Assembly: GCF_001578105.1 (NCBI RefSeq)
Contig: NZ_CP014277.1
Span: forward strand, 1-64,000
From: Martelella sp. AD-3
GTDB lineage: Bacteria > Pseudomonadota > Alphaproteobacteria > Rhizobiales > Rhizobiaceae
Length of the DNA: 64,000 nt
Direction: 5' to 3'
A model generated the notes under the pieces. It searched no databases, was not told where the DNA came from, and was given only the letters and a program-made list of their open reading frames with translations. The position numbers and the translations under genes are program-made. This document shows, piece by piece, positions 25,888 to 33,605 of this stretch; position 1 is the stretch's first letter, and each line of letters begins with the position of its first letter.

Positions 25888-26476
25888 GGACGTCCTCGGA
25901 TTCCACTGTTTTGGGAGAGCCACCCTTCTTGCCGATATGACGATAGAGGGTTGCAACAGAAACCCCCATGCGCTGCGCAATATTGCGTACCGGTATGCTG
26001 CCTTCCTTCATCAGGGCGCGCGCCGCGGCAATATCGCCCGGGCGCATCGCGGGCGGGCGGCCACCCTTGCGGCCACGTTGCCGCGCCTCGACCAGTCCAG
26101 CCGTCGTGCGTTCGCGGATCAGAGCACGTTCGAACTGGGCGATCGCACCGAAGACATGGAAGGTCAGCATGCCGCCCGGCGTCGTCGTATCAATGCTCTC
26201 GGTCAAGGACACGAGCCCGATCTTCGCGCGCTCCAACTCTTCCGCCGTCGCGATGAGCTTCTTTAGCGATCGCGCCAACCGATCGAGTTTCCAGACAACG
26301 AGCGTGTCACCAGTGCGAAGCACGTCGGAGAGAATTCGGCCCAATTCCGGGCGGTCATCGCGAGCGCCTGACCCGCGCTCGGTAAACACCTTCTCGCAAC
26401 CGGCGCGTCTCAGCGCCTCAAGCTGAAGCTCCGGATTTTGATCGATCGTGCTGACCCTGGCGTACCCGACCCGCAT
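25880..26476 (-). CDS. tniR: Serine resolvase (TniR-like)
   Basis: Serine recombinase of about 198 aa that would resolve transposition cointegrates. The catalytic serine is in MRVGYARVSTIDQNPE near the N-terminus, with VVWKLDRLARS and the E-helix following. The C-terminal Hin-type helix-turn-helix reads IAQRMGVSVATLYRHIGKK. The start at 26476 has GGAT upstream; an earlier in-frame ATG at 26482 is possible. It is first in the tniR-tniA-tniB operon. Tn5053-type elements use such a resolvase rather than an integrase. Confidence 0.92.
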   Translation of the reverse strand: MRVGYARVSTIDQNPELQLEALRRAGCEKVFTERGSGARDDRPELGRILSDVLRTGDTLVVWKLDRLARSLKKLIATAEELERAKIGLVSLTESIDTTTPGGMLTFHVFGAIAQFERALIRERTTAGLVEARQRGRKGGRPPAMRPGDIAAARALMKEGSIPVRNIAQRMGVSVATLYRHIGKKGGSPKTVESEDVHG

Positions 26477-26525
26477 AGCCATCCAAATGTTCTTGAAAGT
26501 CGTTGGACACATAGCATTTTGCGAC

Positions 26526-26544
26526 AACCGTTTCTATAACAGTT
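26526..26544. other. Candidate res site of transposon
   Basis: Imperfect inverted repeat AACCGTT-TCTAT-AACAGTT (one mismatch), 50 bp upstream of tniR, where serine resolvases of this class act and autoregulate. Assigned by position and symmetry only. Confidence 0.4.
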
Positions 26545-26671
26545 TTGAGAAGATTCCATCGCGCCATTCAAGGGGCGTGACGGCATGCGCTATGGCATGC
26601 TCAAAAACCCTCGTTTATGACAAACGATCCATGGAAACCAACTATGTGTCTGACGGCCGAATATTCGCGAC

Positions 26672-26851
26672 ATGGAGCAGGGAACCTTACGCATCGAAAA
26701 TCGGGCGGTCCCCGATCTTGTCCCCCTTGTATGGGATACTCCGGGAATTGAGGCGGCGATACCAAAGGATGCGGTCGGCCAGGCCGTTACCATGTTCGAG
26801 CCGCAGGAATGCGCCAACTACTTCAAATCTTGCGGATATGACCCCGAGTAA
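26672..26851 (+). pseudogene. Possible C-terminal remnant of a different IS630-type transposase
   Basis: A 59-codon open frame ending TMFEPQECANYFKSCGYDPE. Many IS630-family transposases end with a very similar tail (ECxNYxxxxGY), but nothing upstream resembles the rest of a transposase, so this is probably debris. IS630 copy 2 is inserted 15 bp downstream. It could also be chance coding. Confidence 0.4.
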
Positions 26852-26866
26852 TGTGGACGTGCTCTA

Positions 26867-28026
26867 GTCACCTGGAACAAAAGTAAGTCACATTTTGTTG
26901 ACCTTCTGTCACAAGAGCAGGAGTTTGGTTTATGGTTGGCAGACAGGCTGCCCTCGTCGTTCTGAGCGAGGCTGATAGAAATTTCCTCGAATCTCAGGTG
27001 CGCCGGCATAAAGCGCCACGCTCGTTGTCGGATCGATGCCGGATGGTTTTGCTTTGCGCGCAAGGCCTTCAAAGCAAGGATGTTGCCGAACGTTTGGGTG
27101 TTCACGAGCACACGGTTGGGAAATGGCGTCGCCGGTTCGTACAGGATGGCATTGAGGGGCTGACAGACGAATACCGGGCAGGTCGGCCACGCACTGTCTC
27201 CGATGCCAAGGTTGCTGAGGTTGTCGAACGCACGTTGAACACGACGCCCAGGGACGCCACGCACTGGTCCATCCGTTCAATGGCGGCCGACAGCGGGCTT
27301 TCGCACACCACCATCCGGCGGATCTGGACAGCATTCGGCCTGCAACCGCATCGTGCCGAGACATTCAAGCTTTCCTCCGATCCGCTCTTCGTTGACAAGG
27401 TGCAGGATATCGTCGGCCTTTATATGGCGCCGCCGGATCGGGCGATCGTGCTCTGCGTGGATGAGAAATCGCAAATCCAGGCATTGGACCGCGAGCAGCC
27501 GGTTCTGCCAATGGCGCCGGGCGTTGTGGAACGGCGGACGCATACTTATGTCCGCAACGGCACGACGTCTCTGTTTGCCGCGCTCGACATTGCCACCGGC
27601 GCGGTCATCGGTCATTGCTACAAGCGGCATCGGGCCACCGAGTTTCTTGACTTTCTGAAACGGATCGATGCCGAAATGCCTGATGGGCCGGACGTGCATC
27701 TGGTGATGGACAACTATGCAACCCACAAGACGCCGAAGATCAAGGCCTGGCTTGCGCGCCGCCCGCACTGGCATGTTCACTTCACGCCGACGTCGGCGTC
27801 CTGGATCAATCAGGTGGAGCGGTGGTTTGCAGAGCTGACGCGAAAGCAATTGCAGCGTGGCGTCCACCGTTCTACCGCAGAACTGGAAGCCGACATCAAC
27901 GCATTCATTGAAAGCCACAACGAAAACCCAACCCCATACAAATGGGTCAAATCCGCAGACCAGATCCTCGCAGCCGTCAAGCGTTTCTGCCAGAAGACAA
28001 TGAACCGAACTTCAGATTCACGTGAC
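26867..28026 (+). mobile_element. IS630-family insertion sequence, copy 2
   Basis: 1160 bp, the same as copy 1 as far as I can compare by eye. TA flanks it at 26865-26866 and 28027-28028, again in a CTAG target. It sits inside the ptx transposon between tniR and ptxE, so it entered after the transposon formed or was captured with it. Its right end supplies the last codons of ptxE. Confidence 0.93.
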
Positions 28027-28029
28027 TAG
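26932..28029 (+). CDS. IS630-family transposase (copy 2)
   Basis: 365-aa DDE transposase, identical in translation to the one at 17000-18097 and with the same motifs ([26 protein letters not shown]). The stop codon TAG is again formed from the duplicated TA and the flanking G (28027-28029). It overlaps the 3' end of ptxE on the other strand by 12 bp. Confidence 0.95.
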   Translation: MVGRQAALVVLSEADRNFLESQVRRHKAPRSLSDRCRMVLLCAQGLQSKDVAERLGVHEHTVGKWRRRFVQDGIEGLTDEYRAGRPRTVSDAKVAEVVERTLNTTPRDATHWSIRSMAADSGLSHTTIRRIWTAFGLQPHRAETFKLSSDPLFVDKVQDIVGLYMAPPDRAIVLCVDEKSQIQALDREQPVLPMAPGVVERRTHTYVRNGTTSLFAALDIATGAVIGHCYKRHRATEFLDFLKRIDAEMPDGPDVHLVMDNYATHKTPKIKAWLARRPHWHVHFTPTSASWINQVERWFAELTRKQLQRGVHRSTAELEADINAFIESHNENPTPYKWVKSADQILAAVKRFCQKTMNRTSDSRD

Positions 28030-28905
28030 GTCACCCAGAGGGGCGCTCGCATCGAGTATAACCTTAAGCGCGATTGCTTCCGGTGAACCATCCTCCATAT
28101 GTACGGGATGTACAGCCCACACAGACTTTTCGAGAACCACATTCTCAACAGAAACCTCATAAAGCCTACCCGACGCGAGCTCATCGAGGACAGTGCTCCT
28201 CATCACGATCGAAATGCCGAGACCAGCTCGAACTGCATGCTTCACAGCCTCAGTGCTCCCGACATTGAATGAGATTGGGAATTGCTCTGCCGCTTGGCCG
28301 AAGGCCTCGCGGAGCACGGATCCGGTACCGGTTCCACGTTCTCCGCCAATGAGGGACTCTTGAAATAACTCTGCCGCTTCAATTGTTTTTCGCGTCCTCC
28401 AATTATGCTGTGGGGATACGATTATTACCAGCTTTTCCTTCCGCCAAAGGCGGGCTTGATATCCTTTTCGATCGTCCCACCATTCGGTAAAGGCTAGATC
28501 AATCTCCTTCCTCAAGAGCTTTTCGATGATTTCAGGATTTGAGGCAACGGCCACCTCAGGTGGCCGGCCTTGAGCATCCTGTAAACGCTTCAAGTGGACT
28601 GGCAAAATATAGGTACCGATGTTAGTACTGGCACCCAACGTAATCCGGCCGCTGTGCAGGCGGTCCAGAGATCTCTTCGTGACGGTCAAAAGGCTGCGTG
28701 CGAATGGCAAGAATACGAGCCCTTGCCGAGTCGGCACACACTTGTCCTTCCTCCTCTCGACCAGCCGCACCCCTAGTATATCCTCCAATCGTTTCACATT
28801 ATGTGAGACAGTCGGTTGGGATATCTGAAGCCGTCGCGACGCCTCGTGAAAGCTGCCAGTTTCGATTACCTCTATGAATGCTGCGACATGCGAAAGGCTA
28901 AACAT
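28018..28905 (-). CDS. ptxE: LysR-family regulator of phosphite operon (PtxE-like)
   Basis: LysR-type transcription factor of 295 aa. The N-terminal winged helix reads [20 protein letters not shown] and [15 protein letters not shown]; the C-terminal part is a periplasmic-binding-like effector domain. In Pseudomonas stutzeri a LysR gene, ptxE, follows ptxD in the same order. IS630 copy 2 is inserted at its 3' end: the codons after GD (LVT and TGA) come from the IS end. Without the IS the frame would continue 16 codons (LEHVHITRGHIRKI and stop region) into the far flank, so only the extreme C-terminus has changed and activity is probably kept. There is a 12-bp gap to ptxD. Confidence 0.82.
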   Translation of the reverse strand: MFSLSHVAAFIEVIETGSFHEASRRLQISQPTVSHNVKRLEDILGVRLVERRKDKCVPTRQGLVFLPFARSLLTVTKRSLDRLHSGRITLGASTNIGTYILPVHLKRLQDAQGRPPEVAVASNPEIIEKLLRKEIDLAFTEWWDDRKGYQARLWRKEKLVIIVSPQHNWRTRKTIEAAELFQESLIGGERGTGTGSVLREAFGQAAEQFPISFNVGSTEAVKHAVRAGLGISIVMRSTVLDELASGRLYEVSVENVVLEKSVWAVHPVHMEDGSPEAIALKVILDASAPLGDLVT

Positions 28906-28917
28906 TACTTTCTCTAA

Positions 28918-29916
28918 TCAAGGAATTAGTTGAACCTCGTTAATTGCCGCACGAGGTCTTCGGCCTTGGACAAAATCTATAATGTTGTCAGCAGCCTCGT
29001 GCTCGATAGCCAAACGCGACTTCGCCACTGCTGAGCCTATGTGGGGTGTCAAGATCGAATCATGTTCGCGATTGAGGAGACCCCCGTGGACCTTGTCAGG
29101 CCGGTCGGGTCTGGCCCAGTCCTCCATCTCATAAACATCAGCGGCGTAGCCTCCCAAGCGCCCCGCCTGCAATGCAGCGACAACAGCCTCTTCATCAACC
29201 ACGCTTCCGCGTGCAGGATTAATAAGAAGTGCTCCTTTGGGCATTTTGGCGAGTTGTTCAGCGCCGAGGAGATGCTTCGTTTCGGCCGAAAGCGGGAGTG
29301 CACACACAAGAAAGGTAGACGACGAGATCAACTGGTCAAATTCAAGAGGCTTTACGTTCAGTCTGATCTCATCGGCTTTGTCCAGGGATTGACGATCCCA
29401 GTACGACACAATGGCGCCGAAGGTACTTAGGCGCTGTGCTATAGCTTTTCCGATCGCTCCCATCCCTAAAATGCCGATTGCTGTGCCCTGCAGCCCAAGG
29501 CCGTAAAACCGAGGGCGCCAACCTTTGTAATCCCTCCTGACGCTCTTGTCGCCTGGCAGAATGTGCCGCCCAAGAGCAATCATCAGACCGATTGTAAGTT
29601 CGGCTGTCGGGTCAGTGAGAAGATCGGACACTATCGTGACGTGGACTCCACGCTGCGTGCAGGCTTCGATGTCGAAGTTATCGAAGCCTTTCAGCGCACA
29701 TGCCACAAGTTGAAGATCGGGAGCGTGCGCGAGTACAGACGCGTCGATCATGTCCGGCATGAACGCCATCATCGCCTTGGCGTCGCTCAATTCTGCGAGC
29801 AGTTTCTCGCGGGGCCATGTATCATCAGTATCGTTGCAAACTAAACGAGCGTGGGGAGATAGCTTTGAGATAATCTCCTCGTGGACGCGATGGGTGATTA
29901 CTACCTTTGGGAGCAT
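28918..29916 (-). CDS. ptxD: NAD(P)-dependent phosphite dehydrogenase
   Basis: Oxidises phosphite to phosphate with reduction of NAD(P), letting cells use phosphite as a phosphorus source; cytoplasmic. It has 332 aa, like Pseudomonas stutzeri PtxD. Signature stretches that separate PtxD from other D-2-hydroxyacid dehydrogenases are present: MLPKVVITHRVH, MMAFMPD, CALKGFDNFD and GGYAADVYEMEDWARPDRP. The dinucleotide motif is GILGMGAIG. Catalytic Arg, Glu and His lie in NPARGSVVD, YEMEDWA and TPHIGSAV. The position pair that sets cofactor choice in the P. stutzeri enzyme (E175-A176) is D174-R175 here. It lies between ptxC and ptxE. Confidence 0.94.
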   Translation of the reverse strand: MLPKVVITHRVHEEIISKLSPHARLVCNDTDDTWPREKLLAELSDAKAMMAFMPDMIDASVLAHAPDLQLVACALKGFDNFDIEACTQRGVHVTIVSDLLTDPTAELTIGLMIALGRHILPGDKSVRRDYKGWRPRFYGLGLQGTAIGILGMGAIGKAIAQRLSTFGAIVSYWDRQSLDKADEIRLNVKPLEFDQLISSSTFLVCALPLSAETKHLLGAEQLAKMPKGALLINPARGSVVDEEAVVAALQAGRLGGYAADVYEMEDWARPDRPDKVHGGLLNREHDSILTPHIGSAVAKSRLAIEHEAADNIIDFVQGRRPRAAINEVQLIP

Positions 29917-29929
29917 TTAATTTATCCTT

Positions 29930-30739
29930 CTATTGCAGCTGGCGGCGGAGGAGAGCGCCGACCTGGTCAACGATGGTGACCATCAGAAGGACAACGAGCA
30001 TGATCGCAAGAACCTCCTGATAATTCATGATCCGGAGGGATGTCATCAACTCGAAACCGATACCACCAGCTCCCACAGTGCCCAGGATTGTCGAGGCGCG
30101 GAAGTTGTACTCCCACCGATAGATGGTCACATCGGCCAATTGCGGTAGAACTTGTGGCAAGATCGCCCGCGTCACGATCTGGAACGGCGACGCACCAGCT
30201 GCGCGTGCGGCTTCTATAGGCGCATTATCGCAATGCTCGATCGCCTCCGCAAAGAACTTGCCCACCATGCCAACCGAGTGAAGACCAAGAGCCAGCACGC
30301 CTGGGAGCGCTCCAAATCCCACTGCCGCCACGAAGACGATGCCCATAATCAGCTCCGGGATCGACCGTAGACCATTCAACAATCCACGCGATATCATATA
30401 GATGACAGCGTTGGGTGCTGTTTTCCCTGAGGCGAAAAAGCCAACTGGAAGTGATATCAGTACCGCGATCGCAGTCCCAGCTATACTCATCGCCAGAGTG
30501 TCGATGAGAGGGCTGATCCACTCCAAGCCTCGGTTGAAATCCGGGGGAAACATTTCCGTACCGAGCTGCCAGAGCGCAGGAAACCCAGATCCCAGACGCT
30601 CCAGATCAAGAAGACCGGAGTGATAACTGCTAACAATGATCACACACGCAATTGCCAACGCGATCACGCCAGCTCTGGTCCAAGCTTTGTTTTGATGTTG
30701 AAGGATAGAGTCGTAGTCGGCCGACGGCTGTGTCATCAC
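29930..30739 (-). CDS. ptxC: Phosphite ABC transporter permease
   Basis: Inner-membrane permease of 269 aa in the PhnE/PtxC family. Several transmembrane segments are clear (VIALAIACVIIVSSYH near the N-terminus; LAMSIAGTAIAVLISLPVGF; EVLAIMLVVLLMVTIV at the end). The EAA-type loop that contacts the ATPase is EAARAAGASPFQIVTRAILP. It works with PtxB and PtxA to import phosphite. It lies 67 bp after ptxB, with a hairpin in the gap, and 13 bp before ptxD. Confidence 0.9.
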   Translation of the reverse strand: MMTQPSADYDSILQHQNKAWTRAGVIALAIACVIIVSSYHSGLLDLERLGSGFPALWQLGTEMFPPDFNRGLEWISPLIDTLAMSIAGTAIAVLISLPVGFFASGKTAPNAVIYMISRGLLNGLRSIPELIMGIVFVAAVGFGALPGVLALGLHSVGMVGKFFAEAIEHCDNAPIEAARAAGASPFQIVTRAILPQVLPQLADVTIYRWEYNFRASTILGTVGAGGIGFELMTSLRIMNYQEVLAIMLVVLLMVTIVDQVGALLRRQLQ

Positions 30740-30755
30740 ATATCCTGGAAGAAAG

Positions 30756-30777
30756 GACGCAGGCCAGCGCCTGCGTC
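30756..30777 (-). promoter_or_regulatory. ptxB-ptxC intercistronic hairpin
   Basis: Perfect 9-bp inverted repeat (GACGCAGGC, loop CAGC, GCCTGCGTC) in the 67-bp gap, without a T-run. Such hairpins after binding-protein genes often protect the upstream mRNA and raise binding protein above the membrane components. Confidence 0.6.
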
Positions 30778-30806
30778 GAAAGGTGAGAAACTGTCTCGAA
30801 CGCGCC

Positions 30807-31655
30807 TTACTGACTCAGGTCCAAGTTCAGCACTTTACCGAGCTCACGGACGACGTCGTAGGCTTTGTCATCGATCGGAGCGAACCCATCGGCTTTGAAG
30901 GATGCCAATACCTTTTCGTCTTTAAGGTCGATGAAGGCTTTGGTGATCGCCTCTTTCAACGAAGTGTCAAGATCCGACCGCATGGTCCAGGGGTACTGCG
31001 GGAACGGATCGGACTCGGCGAGGGCGATAACTTTCTTAGGATCAATGGTGCCACGAGCGACCATTGAATTGTAGATGGGCAACGAAAGTCCGCCAATCTG
31101 AGCATTGCCATTCTGCACTGCAATAGCCACGGCATCATGCGACCCTACGAAGTTCTCGCTATAGTCTTTTCCAGCCTCAACTCCGGCCTTAAGCAGCATA
31201 GATTTCGGGATAAGGTGGCTTGAGGTGGAAGCCACGTCCCCAAACGCGACCTTTTTCCCTTTTGCATCTTCAAGGCTTTCGATGCCAGCCTCTGCATTGG
31301 CGACAACTACAGCGCGATAGGTAGTTTCGCCATCCTTCATAAGTGCTGCGAAAGGCTCGATATCAGCCTTGGTTCTCGCGAGCGTGTAAGAGAGCGGCCC
31401 GAAATAAGCCAACTCAAGCCGGCCGAAACGCATCGCTTCGATCATTGACGAGTAGTCGGTCGTTACGATCAGTTCAATCTCCCGACCGAGTGTCTTCTCA
31501 AGATACTCCTCGAGAGGACGATTGTTTTTGATGACAGTGGCGGCGTTCTCGTCCGGTAGCAACGCGACGCGCAATGTCTCTGGATTTGAGCCAGCATGCG
31601 CCAACGAACTCCAGCCAAGAACGGCGAGGAATGCGAGGGACAGAAGCTTCTTCAT
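30807..31655 (-). CDS. ptxB: Phosphite-binding periplasmic protein
   Basis: Solute-binding protein of 282 aa (PhnD/PtxB family) that captures phosphite in the periplasm and delivers it to PtxC. A Sec signal peptide is clear (MKKLLSLAFLAVLGWSSLAHA, cleavage near residue 21). Family stretches include EYLEKTLGREIELIVTTDYS, FGRLELAYFGPLSY and GDVASTSSHLIPKSML. The start overlaps the ptxA stop. PhnD-type phosphonate binding is the alternative, but linkage to ptxD makes phosphite the likely ligand. Confidence 0.92.
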   Translation of the reverse strand: MKKLLSLAFLAVLGWSSLAHAGSNPETLRVALLPDENAATVIKNNRPLEEYLEKTLGREIELIVTTDYSSMIEAMRFGRLELAYFGPLSYTLARTKADIEPFAALMKDGETTYRAVVVANAEAGIESLEDAKGKKVAFGDVASTSSHLIPKSMLLKAGVEAGKDYSENFVGSHDAVAIAVQNGNAQIGGLSLPIYNSMVARGTIDPKKVIALAESDPFPQYPWTMRSDLDTSLKEAITKAFIDLKDEKVLASFKADGFAPIDDKAYDVVRELGKVLNLDLSQ

Positions 31656-32461
31656 AATGCGGCCTCCATGGCAGCTAAAGGTTGATCATACTCGTAGTTG
31701 GACAAATCTTGTGTTGTGGTCGGATTTCTTGGGGCGCTGCGGTAGATCGACGCACACATTTGATCGGTCAGTTCGTCGACAGCGGCGTCCGCAACCACTT
31801 CCCCGTCGCGCATAGCAATGACCCGGTCGCCGAACCGGCGAGCTAGATCGATCTGATGAAGGCTGATCACAGCAGTGATGCCGTCGGCTGTGCATATTTC
31901 GCGAAGCTGCGACAGGACCTCGACAGCCGTTTCAGGGTCCAGACTTGCAACGGGCTCATCTGCAAGGACCAGTTGGGGCTTCTGGACCAGCGCGCGCGCA
32001 ATGCCCACCCGTTGCTGCTGACCGCCGGATAGTTGATCCGCCCTGACGAGAGCCTTGTCAAGAAGGCCTACGCGTTCAAGGCATTCCAACCCCAGCCTTC
32101 GATCCGAACGCGGCATAGGGAACAACGTACGCCAGCCAGAGTGGTAGCCCAGGCGGCCCGTCATGACGTTGTCGAGCGCGCTCAAGCGCCCTATGAGTTG
32201 GTGCTGCTGGAATATCATCCCAGTTCGCCTTCGGTGAATGCGAAGCTTAGTTTCCGCATCCAGAGCACCAATATCGTTAGAAGTGATCGAACCAGACGTC
32301 GGCGCAACCAAGCCGTTGAGTGTCCGGATGAGGGTAGATTTGCCTGCGCCGGATCTACCGAGGAGCACGACGAACTGACCCTGGTTGAACGTCAATGTCG
32401 TTGTCTTCAAAGCTTGGGTGCCGTTGGCATAGGTCACGGCAACTCCGTTCAGAGCCAGCAT
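31652..32461 (-). CDS. ptxA: Phosphite ABC transporter ATP-binding protein
   Basis: ABC ATPase of 269 aa that powers phosphite import (PhnC/PtxA family). Walker A GRSGAGKSTL, Q-loop FQQHQL, signature LSGGQQQRVGIARALV, Walker B LVLADEPVASLDP and the switch His (VISLHQID) are all present. The ATG at 32461 is chosen; a GTG one codon earlier is also in frame. It is the first gene of the minus-strand operon ptxABCDE. The promoter must lie in 32462-32680; I see no clear PhoB box or LysR site there. Confidence 0.93.
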   Translation of the reverse strand: MLALNGVAVTYANGTQALKTTTLTFNQGQFVVLLGRSGAGKSTLIRTLNGLVAPTSGSITSNDIGALDAETKLRIHRRRTGMIFQQHQLIGRLSALDNVMTGRLGYHSGWRTLFPMPRSDRRLGLECLERVGLLDKALVRADQLSGGQQQRVGIARALVQKPQLVLADEPVASLDPETAVEVLSQLREICTADGITAVISLHQIDLARRFGDRVIAMRDGEVVADAAVDELTDQMCASIYRSAPRNPTTTQDLSNYEYDQPLAAMEAAL

Positions 32462-32681
32462 CACAATAATCCTGATCGTTAGTGGTGCATCGATTGAATA
32501 TTTGCATCACTATGGGCGACATATGACGTCCGTTTATCAGGCTCGTGAAACTTCAATGACAGCACTTAAACTCAGCTCTACCTCCTCGCGTAGCTGCGAT
32601 GGAGAAATTTCACCCAGAGCCGCCTGATCATGACGGCCCGGTCCCAATTCTACACCACCTTGACGGATGCTATCCCATATT

Positions 32682-32870
32682 CGGCCAGATAAACCGGCCC
32701 TTCTCCAGCCGCCGGGTAAAAAGGCAGGCGCCCAGACCATCATGCCAGATGATCTTCAAAATATCCGATCTGCGGCCCCTGAAGACGAAGAGATGCCCTG
32801 ACAACGGATCATGCTGCAGAACCTCCTGCACCCGAAGCGCCAAGGAGGGAAAGCCACAGCGCATGTCCGT
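32682..32870 (-). pseudogene. IS66-family TnpB remnant
   Basis: An internal fragment of the IS66 accessory protein TnpB: TDMRCGFPSLAL, LSGHLFVFRGRRSDILKIIW and TRRLEKGRFIWP. The N-terminal part is cut exactly where the transposon's right inverted repeat begins (32871) and the C-terminal part is cut after FIWP. It records an earlier insertion next to the transposon end and is not functional. The stretch from here to ptxA (32465-32681) has no recognised gene. Confidence 0.75.
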
Positions 32871-33135
32871 ATATCCGCGCCTTCCTGGCGGGCACCCTTG
32901 ATCCCGAATATTCCCGTCAGCTGACCGAGCAACTACGACAGGCAGGCGTCCCGGTTTGACCATGCCGTCGCTGGCAATTAATCTGAGCACGTGGCGGATG
33001 TTTGCAAGCAGACCCGGATGTTTGCGAGCACATTGGCAAAGAGCGTGAGCACGACGCCCGCTCCATTGTCAGATAATTCGAGCAGAAAATGCCGATGTTT
33101 GCGAGCAGAGGCGCTTATGTTGGCAAGCCGCTACA
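32871..33135 (-). repeat. Right terminal inverted repeat of transposon
   Basis: Inverse of 23082-23346, with one difference seen (CATCCG here, CATCCC on the left). It includes a copy of the 3' end of tniB (32878-32961) and the three 16-bp subterminal motifs. A 265-bp end is longer than needed for transposase binding, so the right end may have formed by duplicating the left. Confidence 0.88.
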
Positions 33136-33261
33136 GCTATAGTCCTTTGCGGCGGTGCAAAGAGCGGTGTGAGCCAGAGACTCTTTTACAAGCGCCTGCT
33201 TGATCTGGCGGACAAACGGTACGATGAGCATTTGAGCGAGTTGGAGAAGAAACATGGATGA
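33136..33261 (+). pseudogene. HigB-like toxin, 3' part
   Basis: Begins with the second copy of the target duplication GCTATA and continues in the toxin frame as AIVLCGGAKSGVSQRLFYKR to the end ELEKKHG, stop at 33259-33261. The stop overlaps the antitoxin start by 8 bp. It is the matching half of 22836-23081. On its own it has no start or promoter. Confidence 0.88.
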
Positions 33262-33580
33262 TCTCGATAAGCTGATGCAGACGCTTCCTGAAGAAGAACG
33301 AGGCGCTATTGAAAAGCGTGCCGGCGAGCTTGTTGCGGCCTACAATCTGCGGGAACTGCGCGTACTTGCCGGACGGACGCAGGAGGATGTGTCCGTTGGA
33401 ACAGGTATCAAGCAGAACAATGTTTCGAGACTGGAGAAGCGGGCCGACATGAAACTGTCGACGCTTCGCGATTATGTTGAATCCCTTGGCGGCACGTTGA
33501 AGATCGTCGCGGATGTCGCGGGCAAGAAAGTTGATCTGTCGAGCATTGCGGAGCGCTCCCGACACGGCCCAAAGCTCTGA
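33254..33580 (+). CDS. HigA-like antitoxin of the split pair
   Basis: Xre-family antitoxin of 108 aa. The helix-turn-helix at about 40-75 reads LRVLAGRTQEDVSVGTGIKQNNVSRLEK, followed by a C-terminal strand region (YVESLGGTLKIVADVAG). It overlaps the toxin 3' end, showing they were once an operon. The transposon has cut it off from its original promoter (22793), so it is either silent or read from within the transposon end. With its toxin broken it is an orphan. Confidence 0.85.
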   Translation: MDDLDKLMQTLPEEERGAIEKRAGELVAAYNLRELRVLAGRTQEDVSVGTGIKQNNVSRLEKRADMKLSTLRDYVESLGGTLKIVADVAGKKVDLSSIAERSRHGPKL

Positions 33581-33605
33581 GAGAGCCACGGCAGGGGAGG
33601 GGCTG

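Larger units (their letters stand above)
23082..33135 (-). mobile_element. Tn402/Tn5053-like transposon carrying a phosphite oxidation operon
   Basis: 10,054-bp element bounded by inverted ends that start TGTAGCGGCTTGCC and match over 265 bp (23082-23346 against 32871-33135) with a single mismatch seen. GCTATA is duplicated at 23076-23081 and 33136-33141. It encodes tniR, tniA and tniB on the minus strand near the left end; no tniQ is seen. Cargo is ptxABCDE plus IS630 copy 2 and an IS66 fragment. The clean target reconstruction inside the HigB gene shows insertion by transposition. Confidence 0.9.

Noticed and set aside
32465..32540. PhoB-box-like sequence upstream of ptxA
   Set aside because: The best match to two CTGTCAT half-sites has about 9 of 14 positions, too weak to claim.
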